64,000 nt of DNA from Roseomonas sp. AR75 (GCF_005222815.1 NZ_STGB01000004.1:682001-746000), one strand, 5' to 3'; counted from the stretch's first letter, positions 24,227-35,179 are shown. Notes: generated by a model from the sequence alone, not told the origin. Numbers and translations: made by a program.

Positions 24227-25372
24227 TCAGCGCCCGAGGCCGTCCCAGAACTCCTTCACCTTGGCGAAGAAGCCCTCGCTTTCCGGGCTGGACTTGCCGG
24301 ACTTGTCGGCCTCGCGCTCGAACTCCGCCAGCAGCTCCTGCTGGCGTTTGGTCAGATTCTGCGGGGTCTCCACCGCGACCTGGACGTACATGTCGCCCCG
24401 TGCCGCGCTGCGCAGCACCGAGAAGCCCTTGCCGCGCAGACGGAACTGGTCGCCGGTCTGGGTCCCCGCGGGGATGGTGACCTTGGCACGGCCGCCATCC
24501 ACCGTCGGCACCTCCACCGCGCCGCCGAGCGCCGCCTGGGTCATGCGCAGCGGTACGCGGACAAAGATGTTGGCGGCATCGCGCTGGAAGATCGGGTGCG
24601 ATCGCACGGCGACGTCCACATACAGGTCGCCCTGCGGCGCGCCGCGCAGCCCGGCCTCCCCCTCTCCGGTCAGGCGGATGCGCGTGCCGTCCTCGACGCC
24701 CGCGGGGATCGTCACCGAGAGGGTCCGGTCGCGCTGCACCCGGCCCTGGCCGGCGCAGACCTTGCAGGGGTTCTTCACGATGCGGCCGGAGCCGCCGCAG
24801 GTCGGGCAGGTCCGCTCGATCAGGAAGAAGCCCTGCTGCGCCCGCACCTTGCCCGAGCCGCCGCAGGTGCCGCAGGTCGCCGCCGCCTGGGCCGCGGGGC
24901 CTTCCGCCCCGGTGCCCTTGCAGGCCTCGCAGGCGACGGAGGTGGAGATGCGGATGGTCTTCTTCGCGCCGGCGAAGGCTTCCTCCAGCGTCACCTCGAC
25001 CGCGGTGCGCAGGTCGCTGCCGCGCCCGACGGGCCCGCCGCGGCCACGGCCGCGCACGCCGCCGAACATCTCCTCGAAGATGTCCTCGAAGGCGCCGCCG
25101 AAGGGATTGCCGCCGGCGAAGCCGCCACCGGGACCGCCGCCGCCCTGCTCGAAGGCAGCATGGCCGAAGCGGTCATAGGCGGCGCGCTTCTCGCCGTCCT
25201 TCAGGACGTCATAGGCCTCGTTGAGCTCCTTGAACTTCACCTCGGCCGCCTTGTCGCCCTGGTTGCGGTCCGGATGGTACTGCATGGCGAGCTTGCGGTA
25301 GGCCTTCTTCAGGTCCTCCTCGCTCGCGTCCCGGGCGACGCCCAGGACCTGGTAGTAGTCACGCTTGGCCAT
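24227..25372 (-). CDS. dnaJ: Chaperone DnaJ (Hsp40)
   Basis: 381 residues, type I. J domain at 1-70 with YHPDRN; Gly/Phe-rich linker with many GG/F (about 75-125); four zinc-finger repeats CEACKGTG, CGTCGGSG, CPTCGGSG and CKVCAGQG; then the substrate-binding C-terminal domains. It delivers unfolded protein to DnaK and stimulates its ATPase. It lies 103 bp after dnaK on the same strand; an imperfect hairpin (GCGCCCG/CGGGCGC around 25413-25442) stands between them and may trim the message. No strong ribosome-binding site is seen. Confidence 0.97.
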   Translation of the reverse strand: MAKRDYYQVLGVARDASEEDLKKAYRKLAMQYHPDRNQGDKAAEVKFKELNEAYDVLKDGEKRAAYDRFGHAAFEQGGGGPGGGFAGGNPFGGAFEDIFEEMFGGVRGRGRGGPVGRGSDLRTAVEVTLEEAFAGAKKTIRISTSVACEACKGTGAEGPAAQAAATCGTCGGSGKVRAQQGFFLIERTCPTCGGSGRIVKNPCKVCAGQGRVQRDRTLSVTIPAGVEDGTRIRLTGEGEAGLRGAPQGDLYVDVAVRSHPIFQRDAANIFVRVPLRMTQAALGGAVEVPTVDGGRAKVTIPAGTQTGDQFRLRGKGFSVLRSAARGDMYVQVAVETPQNLTKRQQELLAEFEREADKSGKSSPESEGFFAKVKEFWDGLGR

Positions 25373-25475
25373 GGGGCCGTCGGTCCTCGATGCGCGGCAA
25401 CTGCGACATGGCAGCGCCCGACTTCCTTGCGGAAGCCGGGCGCGCCGGTTCTAGCCCCTGTACGGAGAGGCCCCG

Positions 25476-27407
<1,932 letters not shown>

Positions 27408-27498
27408 CCGTATGAAACTCCTCTGTGGCGGCGTGGGGCGGCCCCGAAGGCACCGCGCCCGGCCCCTGCCGGATGGGGGTGGGAATTGGATCGCTGTG

Positions 27499-27527
27499 AC
27501 ATATTCACCGCACCGTGGCGCGGCAAG
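27499..27527 (-). promoter_or_regulatory. RpoH (sigma-32)-type promoter of dnaK
   Basis: Minus strand: CTTGCC (27527-27522), 16-bp spacer, AATATGT (27505-27499), which fits the alphaproteobacterial heat-shock pattern CTTG-N17/18-CYTATnT in its CTTG and TATnT cores. It is the only AT-rich spot in the dnaK/DUF3422 intergenic region. Confidence 0.55.
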
Positions 27528-27638
27528 GGGTCAGCCCGATTCCGGATCGCCTTTGTGGGCAGTGCGGGCGTCGGCGCCCCGCAGGCTTTCAATCGCCTAC
27601 CCCGCGCCGCGCCGCCCCGCTATCGTGCGCCCCGCGAG

Positions 27639-28925
27639 ATGATCCAGACCCTCCCCCTGCATCCCGACCGCGACCTGCTGGCCGGCGAGCTGCACGCGCG
27701 CCCGTCGCTGCCGCTTGTCACCCCCGTCGCCATCACGCGCCTGGCCTGTGTCACCGACGCGGCCGCCGAGAAGGGCGCCGCCATCGCGCATCTGGCGCTG
27801 CTTTGCCGTCGCTACGGCGTGGCGCCGCCGGCGCCGGGCTCGGATTTCTGGATCGGCGATTTCGGGCGCTTCTCCCTGCGCTACGAGCGCCACACCGAAT
27901 TCGACGGCTGGACCTTCTTCCGCCCCGGCCCGGACGCCGCCGCGCCCGACCCCTTCGACGAGACGGCGATCGAGGCAGTGCCGACCGACTGGCTTGCCGC
28001 CCTCCCGGGCCGGACCCTGGTCGCCAGCCATATCGCCGTGACCCGCAGCGCCGGGGAGGACGAGCCGCCGCCGCCCTCCTGCTTCGCGCCGGACAATCTG
28101 GCGGGTGCCAATCTCAGCGCGGGCGCGGCCACCTGCTGGACCGATTTCCGCCTCGGCCCGGACGGCTTCACCCGGCTGCTGCTGCAGGACCACGGCATGA
28201 CGGCCGCGCTGGCCGGCCGCCTGGCGCAGGCGCTGTGGGAGATCGAGACCTACCGGATGCTGGCCCTTCTCGCGCTGCCCGCCGCCCGCGCCGCGACGGC
28301 GGAACTGGCGCGCGCCTCGGAGCGCCTGGCCGCCATCGCCGGCCGCCTGCCCGGCCTGAGCGAACTGGAGGAGGAGCGCACCGCGCTCGAGGAACTGACC
28401 GACCTCGCCACCGGCATCGAGCAGCAGGCGGCGATCACCGCGGACCGCTTCTCGGCGGGGCGCGCCTACCACGCGCTGGTCGGGCGGCGGCTGCACCTGC
28501 TGCGGGAACAGCGCCTGCACGGCCTTCCGACGCTGACGGAATACCTGGAGCGGCGGCTCGACCCGGCGATGGCGACGGTCGATGCGGCGCGCAACCGCAT
28601 CCAGACGCTCTCCACCCGCTGCGCCCGCGCGCTGGAACTGCTGCGCGCCCGCGTGGCCGTGGCGCAGGAGGAGCAGACCCAGCGCCTGCTGGCCGCCATG
28701 GCCGATACCGGCCGCGCCCAGCTTCGCCTGCAGGAGACTGTGGAGGGCCTCTCGGTCGCGGCGATCAGCTACTACGTGCTGTCGCTGCTGGGCTATGCCA
28801 TCAAGCCCTTCGCCTTCGGCGGCTGGCTCAAGGGCGAGATGATCGTGGCGATCCTGGTGCCGGTGATCGCGGCCATCGTCTGGACGCGCATGCGCCGGCG
28901 CCGGATCAAGCCCTCGCTGCTGTAG
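27639..28925 (+). CDS. DUF3422 family membrane-anchored protein
   Basis: 428 residues. The family opening LPLHPDRDLLAGELHARPSLP is present, followed by a globular region with RYERHTEFDGWTFF and then helical, probably coiled-coil stretches (about 195-360, rich in L, E, A, R). Two hydrophobic segments near the C-terminus (about 372-390 and 400-416) end in a basic tail RMRRRRIKPSLL, so it is likely anchored in the inner membrane with the bulk in the cytoplasm. Function is unknown. It lies between dnaK (divergent) and grpE (convergent, 12 bp between stops). The ATG is chosen where family similarity begins; long upstream frames overlap dnaK. Confidence 0.85.
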   Translation: MIQTLPLHPDRDLLAGELHARPSLPLVTPVAITRLACVTDAAAEKGAAIAHLALLCRRYGVAPPAPGSDFWIGDFGRFSLRYERHTEFDGWTFFRPGPDAAAPDPFDETAIEAVPTDWLAALPGRTLVASHIAVTRSAGEDEPPPPSCFAPDNLAGANLSAGAATCWTDFRLGPDGFTRLLLQDHGMTAALAGRLAQALWEIETYRMLALLALPAARAATAELARASERLAAIAGRLPGLSELEEERTALEELTDLATGIEQQAAITADRFSAGRAYHALVGRRLHLLREQRLHGLPTLTEYLERRLDPAMATVDAARNRIQTLSTRCARALELLRARVAVAQEEQTQRLLAAMADTGRAQLRLQETVEGLSVAAISYYVLSLLGYAIKPFAFGGWLKGEMIVAILVPVIAAIVWTRMRRRRIKPSLL

Positions 28926-28937
28926 CCGGGGACGGGG

Positions 28938-29516
28938 TCAGCCCTTCCCCGCCACCACCACCATCGCCGGCTTCAGCAGCCGCCCGTTCAGCGTCCAGGA
29001 CGGGGTCCAGGCCTGGATCACGGTGCCGGGCGCCACGCCCTCCGGCGCGGGCTGCTCGGCCATCGCCTGGTGCAGCTCGGGGTCGAAGGCGGCGCCCTGG
29101 GCGTCCTTCTTCTGGATGCCGTGGCGCTCCAGCATGGCAACGAAGCCGCGCTCCACGCCCTCGAAGCCGTTGCGGAGCTTGGCCAGCAACTCGTGCTCGC
29201 CCTCCTCGGCCTTCGGCAGGCTGTCCAGGCCGCGGCGGAGGTTCTCGGCCGTCTCGACCACGTCGCGGGCAAATTTCTGCACCGCGTAGAGCCGCGCCTC
29301 CTCGGCCTCCCGCTTGGCGCGGGCGCGCAGGTTCTGCATCTCGGCCTCGGCGCGCAGCCACTTGTCGCGCAGCTCCTGCACCTCGGATTCGAGCGCGAGC
29401 AGACGCTCCTCCTGGCTCATCAGGGGCGCTTCGGTCGTGTTCATCTCGGGGCCGGAGGGCGGATGCTCCGCCGCTTGTCCGGTCGGCGTCTCGGTCTTCT
29501 CGTTCATCGTCATCAT
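28938..29516 (-). CDS. grpE: Nucleotide exchange factor GrpE
   Basis: 192 residues. A polar N-terminal tail is followed by a long helix (ERLLALESEVQELRDKWLRA, then AEMQNLRARAKRE) and the C-terminal beta domain with HGIQKKDAQGAAFDPELHQAM and GTVIQAWTPSWTLNGRLLKPAMV, the GrpE signature. It releases ADP from DnaK. Start may be ATG 29516, 29513 or 29507; none has a clear ribosome-binding site. A promoter is present at 29563-29591. Unusual in lying near dnaKJ but separated by an opposite-strand gene. Confidence 0.95.
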   Translation of the reverse strand: MMTMNEKTETPTGQAAEHPPSGPEMNTTEAPLMSQEERLLALESEVQELRDKWLRAEAEMQNLRARAKREAEEARLYAVQKFARDVVETAENLRRGLDSLPKAEEGEHELLAKLRNGFEGVERGFVAMLERHGIQKKDAQGAAFDPELHQAMAEQPAPEGVAPGTVIQAWTPSWTLNGRLLKPAMVVVAGKG

Positions 29517-29562
29517 CGGGGAAGGAGGGAGTGGCCGCCCGGAGGGACGGCGCGTTGCCTGT

Positions 29563-29591
29563 CAGGTAGGCGCAAGCCAGCCCCAGGACAA
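29563..29591 (-). promoter_or_regulatory. Promoter of grpE, sharing a block with the asd-like promoter
   Basis: Minus strand TTGTCC (29591-29586), 17 bp, TACCTG (29568-29563). The spacer ends GCTTGCGCC, and the whole block is nearly the same as the one at 51529-51557 before the asd-like gene (27 of 31 positions). Confidence 0.5.
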
Positions 29592-29661
29592 CCCGAACGG
29601 ACCGGCCCACCACACCTGGCCGGGCCTTCCGGCACCCCGGCCGGGCTGCTAACCCGCGGGG

Positions 29662-31200
29662 ATGCTTCGCAGCGTGGCGACCGTCGGCGGCTGGACCATG
29701 GCAAGCCGCATCCTCGGCTTCGCCCGCGACATGCTGATCGCGGCCAAGCTCGGCGCGGGGCCGGTGGCGGATGCCTTCTTCGTCGCGCTGAAGCTGCCCA
29801 ACCTGTTCCGCCGCCTGTTCGGCGAGGGCGCCTTCAACGCCGCCTTCGTCCCCGCCTTCGCCGGCACCTATGCGGCGGAGGGCGCGCGCCAGGCGCGGGA
29901 CCTCGCGAACAGCCTGGCGGGGCTGATGACGATCTGGCTGTCCAGCCTGGTCATCCTCGGCGTAATCTTCATGCCGCAGGTGCTCTTCGTGCTGGCGCCG
30001 GGCTTCGTGGGGGAGGCGGTGCGCTTCCCGCTGGCCGTGGAGCTGACGCGGATCACCTTCCCCTACCTGCTGTTCATCTGCCTGACCGCGCTGGTCTCGG
30101 GCGTGCTGAACGGCATGGACCGCTTCGGCGCGGCCGCCGCGGCGCCGGTGCTGTTCAACCTGATGGCGATGGCTGCGCTGTTCGGGCTCACGCCCTTCGT
30201 GGCGACGCCGGGCCATGCCCTGGCCTGGGGCGTGATGGCCTCCGGCATTGCGCAGCTCGCCCTGGTACTGGTGGCGGCGCGGAGCGCGGGGATGGCGATC
30301 AACCCGCTGTCGCGCCCGCGCCTGACGCCTGCGGTGCGCGGCGTGCTGCGGCGGATGCTGCCCGGCCTGGTCGGCGCGGGCGTGACGCAGCTCAACCTGG
30401 CCATCGACGTGGTCATCGCCAGCCTGCTGCCCGCCGGCGCGGTGAGCTTCCTCTACTACGCCGACCGGGTGGCGCAGCTGCCGCTCGGCGTGATCGGCGC
30501 GGCGGTGGGCACGGCGCTGCTGCCGCTGCTGTCGCGCCAGTTGCGCAGCGGCCAGCGGCTCTCGGCGCATCGCAGCCAGAACCGCGCCATCGAGCTGTCG
30601 CTGGCCTTCGCGCTGCCGGCGGCCTTCGCCATGGCGGTGGCGGCGGTGCCGATCGTCTCCGCCCTGTTCGAGCGCGGCGCCTTCGGCGCGGCGGCGGCGC
30701 ACGCCACCGCGATGACGCTGGTCGCCTATGCCATCGGCCTGCCGGCCTTCGTGCTGGTGAAGGCGCTGACCCCCGGCTTCTTTGCGCGCGGCGACACGGC
30801 GACGCCGGTGAAGGTCGGCTTCGGCATCGTGCTGCTGAACCTGATGCTCAACCTGGCGCTGACGCCGATCCTCGCGCATGTCGGCATCGCGCTGGCGACC
30901 TCGGTCGCTGCCTGGGTGAATGTGGGTGTGCTGGGCTGGCTGCTGGTGCGGCGGCGCGTGCTGGTGCTGGACCGCCGCCTGCGCCGCGTGGTGCCGCGGC
31001 TGCTGCTGGCGGCGGGCGCGATGGCGCTGGTGCTGGCTGGGCTGCAGCTTGCGCTGTTCCCGCTCGCCGGCGGCTGGGCGCGGCTGTTCGCGCTGGCCTT
31101 CCTCGTGGGGACGGGGATGGCCGCCTATTTCGGCGCCGCGCATCTGGTGGGCGGCCTCGACCTGCGCGAGGCCGCCCGCATGCTGCGCCGGAGGCGGTGA
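29662..31200 (+). CDS. murJ: Lipid II flippase MurJ (MviN)
   Basis: 512 residues, about 14 membrane spans. Family blocks include TMASRILGFARDMLIA, VADAFFVALKLPNLFRRLFG, GAFNAAFVPAF and, in the middle, SFLYYADRVAQLPLGVIG. It flips lipid-linked peptidoglycan precursor across the inner membrane. It is transcribed divergently from grpE with 145 bp between the starts; GGGG just before the ATG is a weak ribosome-binding site. No neighbour on the same strand. Confidence 0.96.
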   Translation: MLRSVATVGGWTMASRILGFARDMLIAAKLGAGPVADAFFVALKLPNLFRRLFGEGAFNAAFVPAFAGTYAAEGARQARDLANSLAGLMTIWLSSLVILGVIFMPQVLFVLAPGFVGEAVRFPLAVELTRITFPYLLFICLTALVSGVLNGMDRFGAAAAAPVLFNLMAMAALFGLTPFVATPGHALAWGVMASGIAQLALVLVAARSAGMAINPLSRPRLTPAVRGVLRRMLPGLVGAGVTQLNLAIDVVIASLLPAGAVSFLYYADRVAQLPLGVIGAAVGTALLPLLSRQLRSGQRLSAHRSQNRAIELSLAFALPAAFAMAVAAVPIVSALFERGAFGAAAAHATAMTLVAYAIGLPAFVLVKALTPGFFARGDTATPVKVGFGIVLLNLMLNLALTPILAHVGIALATSVAAWVNVGVLGWLLVRRRVLVLDRRLRRVVPRLLLAAGAMALVLAGLQLALFPLAGGWARLFALAFLVGTGMAAYFGAAHLVGGLDLREAARMLRRRR

Positions 31201-31278
31201 TTCCTGGTCGCCTCGATCGCCGGCGCGGCTGCCAGCCGCTTGGCTTGCGCGCCGGCCGCCACGTGTCCGCCGTCGTGG

Positions 31279-31938
31279 TCAGCCCGCCGGCTGCTTGACG
31301 ATGCGCAGATAGGGCTTCGGCGCCTTCCAGCCTTCGGGGAATTTCTGCCGCGCCTCCTCCTCGCCGACGGAGCCGGCGATGATCACGTCGTCGCCCTGCT
31401 GCCAGTTCGCCGGCGTCGCCACCTTGTGCTTCGCGGTGAGCTGCAGGGAGTCCAGCACGCGCAGGATCTCCGCGAAGTTGCGGCCCGTCGTCATCGGATA
31501 GGCCAGCACCAGCTTGATCAGCTTGTCGGGCCCGATCATGAACACCGTGCGCACCGTGGCGTTGTCCGCCGCCGTGCGTCCATCGGAGGTTTCGCCCGCG
31601 CCGGCCGGCAGCATGCCGTAGAGCTTCGAGACCTTGAGGTCGGTGTCGCCGATCATCGGGTACTCCGGCAGGAAGCCGGTAACCTCCTTGATGTCGTCCG
31701 CCCATTTGGCGTGCGAGGTCACGGGATCGACGCTGAGGCCGATGATCTTGCAGTTGCGCTTCGCGAATTCGCCGGCCAGGCCGGCCATGGTGCCGAGCTC
31801 GGTCGTGCAGACCGGCGTGAAGTCCTTGGGATGCGAGAACAGGACGCACCAGGAATCGCCGATCCACTCATGAAAGCGGATGCGGCCGATGGTGGTCTCG
31901 GCCTCGAAATCGGGTGCCTTCTGGTTGATGGGCAACAT
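31279..31938 (-). CDS. 1-Cys peroxiredoxin (Prx6 class)
   Basis: 219 residues. The peroxidatic cysteine is Cys44 in HPKDFTPVCTTELG, with the Thr of the active site at 41; the long C-terminal dimer domain (KHKVATPANWQQGDDV, then PEGWKAPKPYLR) is that of Prx6. There is no conserved resolving Cys in the C-terminal position, so it is 1-Cys. It reduces hydrogen peroxide and alkyl hydroperoxides with an unknown thiol donor. Monocistronic between murJ (convergent) and the L,D-transpeptidase-like gene. Confidence 0.93.
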   Translation of the reverse strand: MLPINQKAPDFEAETTIGRIRFHEWIGDSWCVLFSHPKDFTPVCTTELGTMAGLAGEFAKRNCKIIGLSVDPVTSHAKWADDIKEVTGFLPEYPMIGDTDLKVSKLYGMLPAGAGETSDGRTAADNATVRTVFMIGPDKLIKLVLAYPMTTGRNFAEILRVLDSLQLTAKHKVATPANWQQGDDVIIAGSVGEEEARQKFPEGWKAPKPYLRIVKQPAG

Positions 31939-32078
31939 GTCGTCCGTCCCTTCGCGGTATGTCCGCGGGGCGCGAGGTTGGCGGGCGCGCGTGGGTTGTC
32001 AACGTGGAAACACGTGACGCGTCCGGGCGGCTTCGCGGCAGCATGTCATGCTGCGCCGCGTGCGGTGCGGAGACGAAG

Positions 32079-32597
32079 CTACTCCCCGAGCACCGCGACC
32101 CCTTCCAGCCCCGCCTCGAGCACCGCGCGCAGGTCCCGTGGCGCCAACGCGACGCAGCCTTCGGTCGGCGCGAAATCCGGCCGCGCCACATGCAGGAAGA
32201 TGGCGCTGCCTCGGCCGGGCTGCACGGGATCGTCGTTCCAGCCGAGCACGCCGACGATGTCGTAGAGCGCATCCTCGCGCCACAACCGTTCGTGCGAGCC
32301 GTCGAAGGGCAGCCGCACCGGTCGGTTGTAGGCACGATGGCGCGGATCGTCGCACCAGCCATCCTCCGGCGCGATGGGCTCCACCGGCACGGCGCAGCGC
32401 GGCGGCGGGCCGCGATCGGCGCGGAACAGCACGCGGCGCAACGCCATGCGGGCAGCGGGCGTGGCGCCGTCGCCCTCGCGCTTCTCGGCGGGCGTCCGGA
32501 CGCCGCCCTTGCCCAGCGCGCAGCGCAGCACCAGCCCACCCAGCACCAGCCGCCCTTCCGGCAGCACGCGCGCATATCCGCCCTCAGCCGCTGCCAT
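32079..32597 (-). CDS. L,D-transpeptidase (YkuD) family protein
   Basis: 172 residues. The catalytic pattern is clear: SAIFLHVARPDFAPTEGCVAL, with His136 and Cys148 as in the YkuD HxGx...S/TxGC motif. The N-terminus (GRLVLGGLVLRCALGKGGV) also matches the start of short YkuD proteins. There is no signal peptide or membrane anchor, which is odd for a peptidoglycan enzyme but common in this short alphaproteobacterial subgroup. It overlaps the preceding small gene by 14 bp. Role in 3-3 cross-linking or lipoprotein attachment is inferred from family only. Confidence 0.8.
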   Translation of the reverse strand: MAAAEGGYARVLPEGRLVLGGLVLRCALGKGGVRTPAEKREGDGATPAARMALRRVLFRADRGPPPRCAVPVEPIAPEDGWCDDPRHRAYNRPVRLPFDGSHERLWREDALYDIVGVLGWNDDPVQPGRGSAIFLHVARPDFAPTEGCVALAPRDLRAVLEAGLEGVAVLGE

Positions 32598-32931
32598 GTC
32601 CGCCTCTCCCGAGCGACGCGGTCCGCGTCGGCGCGGCCTCGGCGGAGGATCGGACCTCGTCCACCAGGGCCATGACCGCCGAGGAAAGCATGCCGAGCGG
32701 CCCGCCGAACAGCGCCCCGCCGAGCACCCGCATGACCGGGGCGATGCGCTCCCCGGTCGCTTCCCGGTAGATCGTGCCCACTGCCGGCAGATGATGCAGC
32801 GGGTTCAGCCCGGCGAGGAACTGCTCGAAGGTGATCTCGCCGGGGATCGGCTCGTAGCCGTCGGGGCCAACCGCCGGCGGCGCCTGCGGTGGCGCGCCGG
32901 GCGGGCGGGTGAAGAGGGTGGAAATGTCCAT
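32584..32931 (-). CDS. Conserved hypothetical protein upstream of the L,D-transpeptidase
   Basis: 115 residues starting at ATG 32931 with GGAGG eight bases upstream. After a Pro-rich head (FTRPPGAPPQAPPAV) comes EITFEQFLAGLNPLHHLPAV, GTIYREATGE and a Gly/Ala-rich hydrophobic stretch (VLGGALFGGPLGMLSSAVMAL). The block NPLHHLP..G.IYREATGE recalls a widespread uncharacterised alphaproteobacterial protein. The 14-bp overlap with the transpeptidase gene implies joint translation. Function unknown. Confidence 0.75.
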   Translation of the reverse strand: MDISTLFTRPPGAPPQAPPAVGPDGYEPIPGEITFEQFLAGLNPLHHLPAVGTIYREATGERIAPVMRVLGGALFGGPLGMLSSAVMALVDEVRSSAEAAPTRTASLGRGGHGSG

Positions 32932-33008
32932 CGCGTCGGCCTCCCTGCGGCCATGCAGGGGAGGCAAGCCGCGTGCCGGAGTGCCGCCCCGCGCCCGAGG
33001 GCCGAAAA

Positions 33009-34187
33009 CTACGCCAGCAGGTGGCCGAAGCGGCGCGCCTTGGTGGCGAGGTACTCGTCGTTCACGCCATTCGCGGCGAAATGGTGCGCCTCGCGGCCCG
33101 CCACGGCGATGCCGCACGCAGCCAGCCCCGCCAGCTTGTCGGGGTTGTTGGTCAGCAGCCGCACGCTGCCGATGCCGAGCGACCGAAGCATCTCCGCCGC
33201 CACCCAGAAGTTGCGCTCGTCGGCGCCGTAGCCCAGCGCGCGGTTGGCATCGAGCGTGTCCAGCCCCTGGTCCTGCAGCGTGTAGGCGCGCAGCTTGTTC
33301 ACCAGCCCGATGCCGCGGCCTTCCTGCGCCAGATACAGCAGCACACCGCCGGCCGGGTCCTCCGCCATGCGCTTGATCGCGCCGCGAAGCTGCGGACCGC
33401 AATCGCAGCGGAGGCTGCCCAGCAGGTCGCCGGTGAAGCATTCCGAATGGACGCGCGCCAGCGGTGCCGGGCCATCCGCGCCGGCCGCCTCGGGCTGGCC
33501 GACCAGGATCGCCAGGTGCTCGATGCCACCATCCGCGGCGCGGAACGCGATGATCCGGGCTTCCGGAGCATCCTCCAGCGGCACCCGCGCCTCCGCGACG
33601 CGGGTCAGGGTGGTCGCCGCGCTGTCCGGATAGGCCAGCACCTGCTCCGCCGAGACGGAGAGCACGTCCAACCGCTCGGCCGCCGCCGGGCTGGCCGGAG
33701 CGACGACGAGGGCCGGCAGCAGCCGCGCCAGCTTCGCCAGCGCGATCGCGGCGGGCGCCAGGGCCGGCACCGGCACTCGTTCCGGGTCGGCGGGCAGCAG
33801 CCGGTCCGCGGTGGGATCGGCCAGGCTGCGCAGGACGGCGGGGTCGAGGAGCGAGGGCGGCAGGCGCAGCGCCACGGCCGCGGCCTCCGGCGCCGGTGCG
33901 CGGGGGTCGCCCTGGGGCACCGGACGCTGCAGCACCGCCGCCGCGCGGACCGGTGCGAGCAGCAGGCTGGCCGGGCCGCGGGCGCCACCGGCGAGTTCGG
34001 CAAGGCCGCGCGCCGAGACGGTTTCGGCAGCGGCCGCAAGCAGGGCGGTCTCGGCACCGCGGATCAACACCGGCGTGCCGCGCCGCAGGTCGGAGGCGGC
34101 GCGATGCACCGCACGCAGGTCCTGGACCGCGGCATCGGGGGTGGCTTGATCGCGAAGCTGTGACGGGAGGGGTCCCGCTATGCTCAT
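33009..34187 (-). CDS. ribA: GTP cyclohydrolase II with N-terminal extension
   Basis: 392 residues. The C-terminal about 200 residues are a complete GTP cyclohydrolase II: HSECFTGDLLGSLRCDCGPQ with the three zinc cysteines, YLAQEGRGIGLVNKLRAY with the catalytic region, and LLTNNPDKL. This makes the first step of riboflavin synthesis from GTP. The first about 190 residues (AVHRAASDLRRGTPVLIRG and on) are not the standard DHBP synthase (RibB): its acidic motifs are missing, and it looks like a degenerate domain. Many alphaproteobacterial RibA proteins carry such an extension. A separate ribB is therefore expected elsewhere. Confidence 0.92.
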   Translation of the reverse strand: MSIAGPLPSQLRDQATPDAAVQDLRAVHRAASDLRRGTPVLIRGAETALLAAAAETVSARGLAELAGGARGPASLLLAPVRAAAVLQRPVPQGDPRAPAPEAAAVALRLPPSLLDPAVLRSLADPTADRLLPADPERVPVPALAPAAIALAKLARLLPALVVAPASPAAAERLDVLSVSAEQVLAYPDSAATTLTRVAEARVPLEDAPEARIIAFRAADGGIEHLAILVGQPEAAGADGPAPLARVHSECFTGDLLGSLRCDCGPQLRGAIKRMAEDPAGGVLLYLAQEGRGIGLVNKLRAYTLQDQGLDTLDANRALGYGADERNFWVAAEMLRSLGIGSVRLLTNNPDKLAGLAACGIAVAGREAHHFAANGVNDEYLATKARRFGHLLA

Positions 34188-34392
34188 TTTGTCACATTCC
34201 GTGCTGGCGGCCGGGATTCACGCGGCCCAATGTGGCGCGGCCAAGGCGTTTGGGAGGGGTGGCGGATCAGAAAATCCTCCGCGTGCTCACCAGGCCGCTA
34301 TCGTGTCGTGAACGCCACGAGGTCTGGCGCGTTGAAAAGACGGACGCCGAACTCCAATTGTTCGGCTGTGACCCCGTGCCGCAACTCGGTGG

Positions 34393-34421
34393 TTTCCATC
34401 CGGGCGTGTCGGCTGTACTTT
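34393..34421 (+). promoter_or_regulatory. Candidate promoter of the response regulator gene
   Basis: TTTCCA (34393-34398), 17-bp spacer, TACTTT (34416-34421), 27 bp before the ATG. It lies in a 261-bp gap (34188-34448) that is clearly less GC-rich than the genes and shows no convincing coding frame. Confidence 0.45.
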
Positions 34422-34448
34422 ACATCATAGACAGGAGCGGGAGCACCG

Positions 34449-35177
34449 ATGGCTGGCCCTCGACCCATCCTTGTGGTGGACGACGACGAAGCACTGCGGG
34501 AGACGCTCTGCGAACAACTCGCGCATGACGGCGAGTTCGCGCCGGAGCAGGCCTCCAATGCTTCGGAAGCTGCGTCGCGCCTTGCCATGGAGGATGCGCG
34601 CTACGACGCCGTGATCCTCGATATCGGCCTGCCGGATGGCGACGGGCGCGAGCTTTGCGCCCGGCTGCGACGGCAGGGCCTGCGCATGCCGATCCTGATG
34701 CTGACCGGCGCCGATGGCGAGCAGGACATCGTGCGCGGCCTCGACAGCGGCGCGAACGACTACATCGCGAAGCCCTTCCGCGTGTCCGAACTGACGGCGC
34801 GGTTGCGCGCGCAGCTGCGCGTCTTCGACAATTCCGAGGACGCGGTCTTCACGGTCGGCCCCTACACCTTCCGCCCCTCCGCGAAGCTGCTGCTGGATGG
34901 CGGGCGCAACCGCAAGATCCGCCTGACCGAGAAGGAAGCCGCGATCCTCAAGTATCTCTACCGTGCCGGCGGCCGGCCGGTGGGGCGGCAGATCCTGCTG
35001 AACGAGGTCTGGGGCTACAACAGCGCGGTCACCACCCACACGCTGGAGACCCACATCTACCGGCTGCGGCAGAAGATCGAGCCCGATCCCACCCAGGCCA
35101 AGCTGCTGCTGACCGAGGGCGGCGGCTACCGCCTCGATCCCCATGCAGGGCGCTCTGCGGCCCAGGCGGCGGCCTGA
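34449..35177 (+). CDS. OmpR-family response regulator
   Basis: 242 residues. Receiver domain at about 1-125: PILVVDDDEALRE with the acidic pocket, phospho-acceptor Asp in VILDIGLPDGDG, Thr in MLTGADGE and Lys in YIAKPFR. Winged-helix DNA-binding domain at about 135-230 with LTEKEAAILKYLYRAGG and THTLETHIYRLRQKIEPD. No histidine kinase is adjacent, so this is an orphan regulator and its signal and targets are unknown. GGGAG lies shortly before the ATG. Confidence 0.93.
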   Translation: MAGPRPILVVDDDEALRETLCEQLAHDGEFAPEQASNASEAASRLAMEDARYDAVILDIGLPDGDGRELCARLRRQGLRMPILMLTGADGEQDIVRGLDSGANDYIAKPFRVSELTARLRAQLRVFDNSEDAVFTVGPYTFRPSAKLLLDGGRNRKIRLTEKEAAILKYLYRAGGRPVGRQILLNEVWGYNSAVTTHTLETHIYRLRQKIEPDPTQAKLLLTEGGGYRLDPHAGRSAAQAAA

Positions 35178-35179
35178 AG

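Noticed and set aside
34230..34430. 66-codon plus-strand frame upstream of the response regulator
   Set aside because: No similarity is recognised and it overlaps the candidate promoter. The gap is better read as regulatory DNA.
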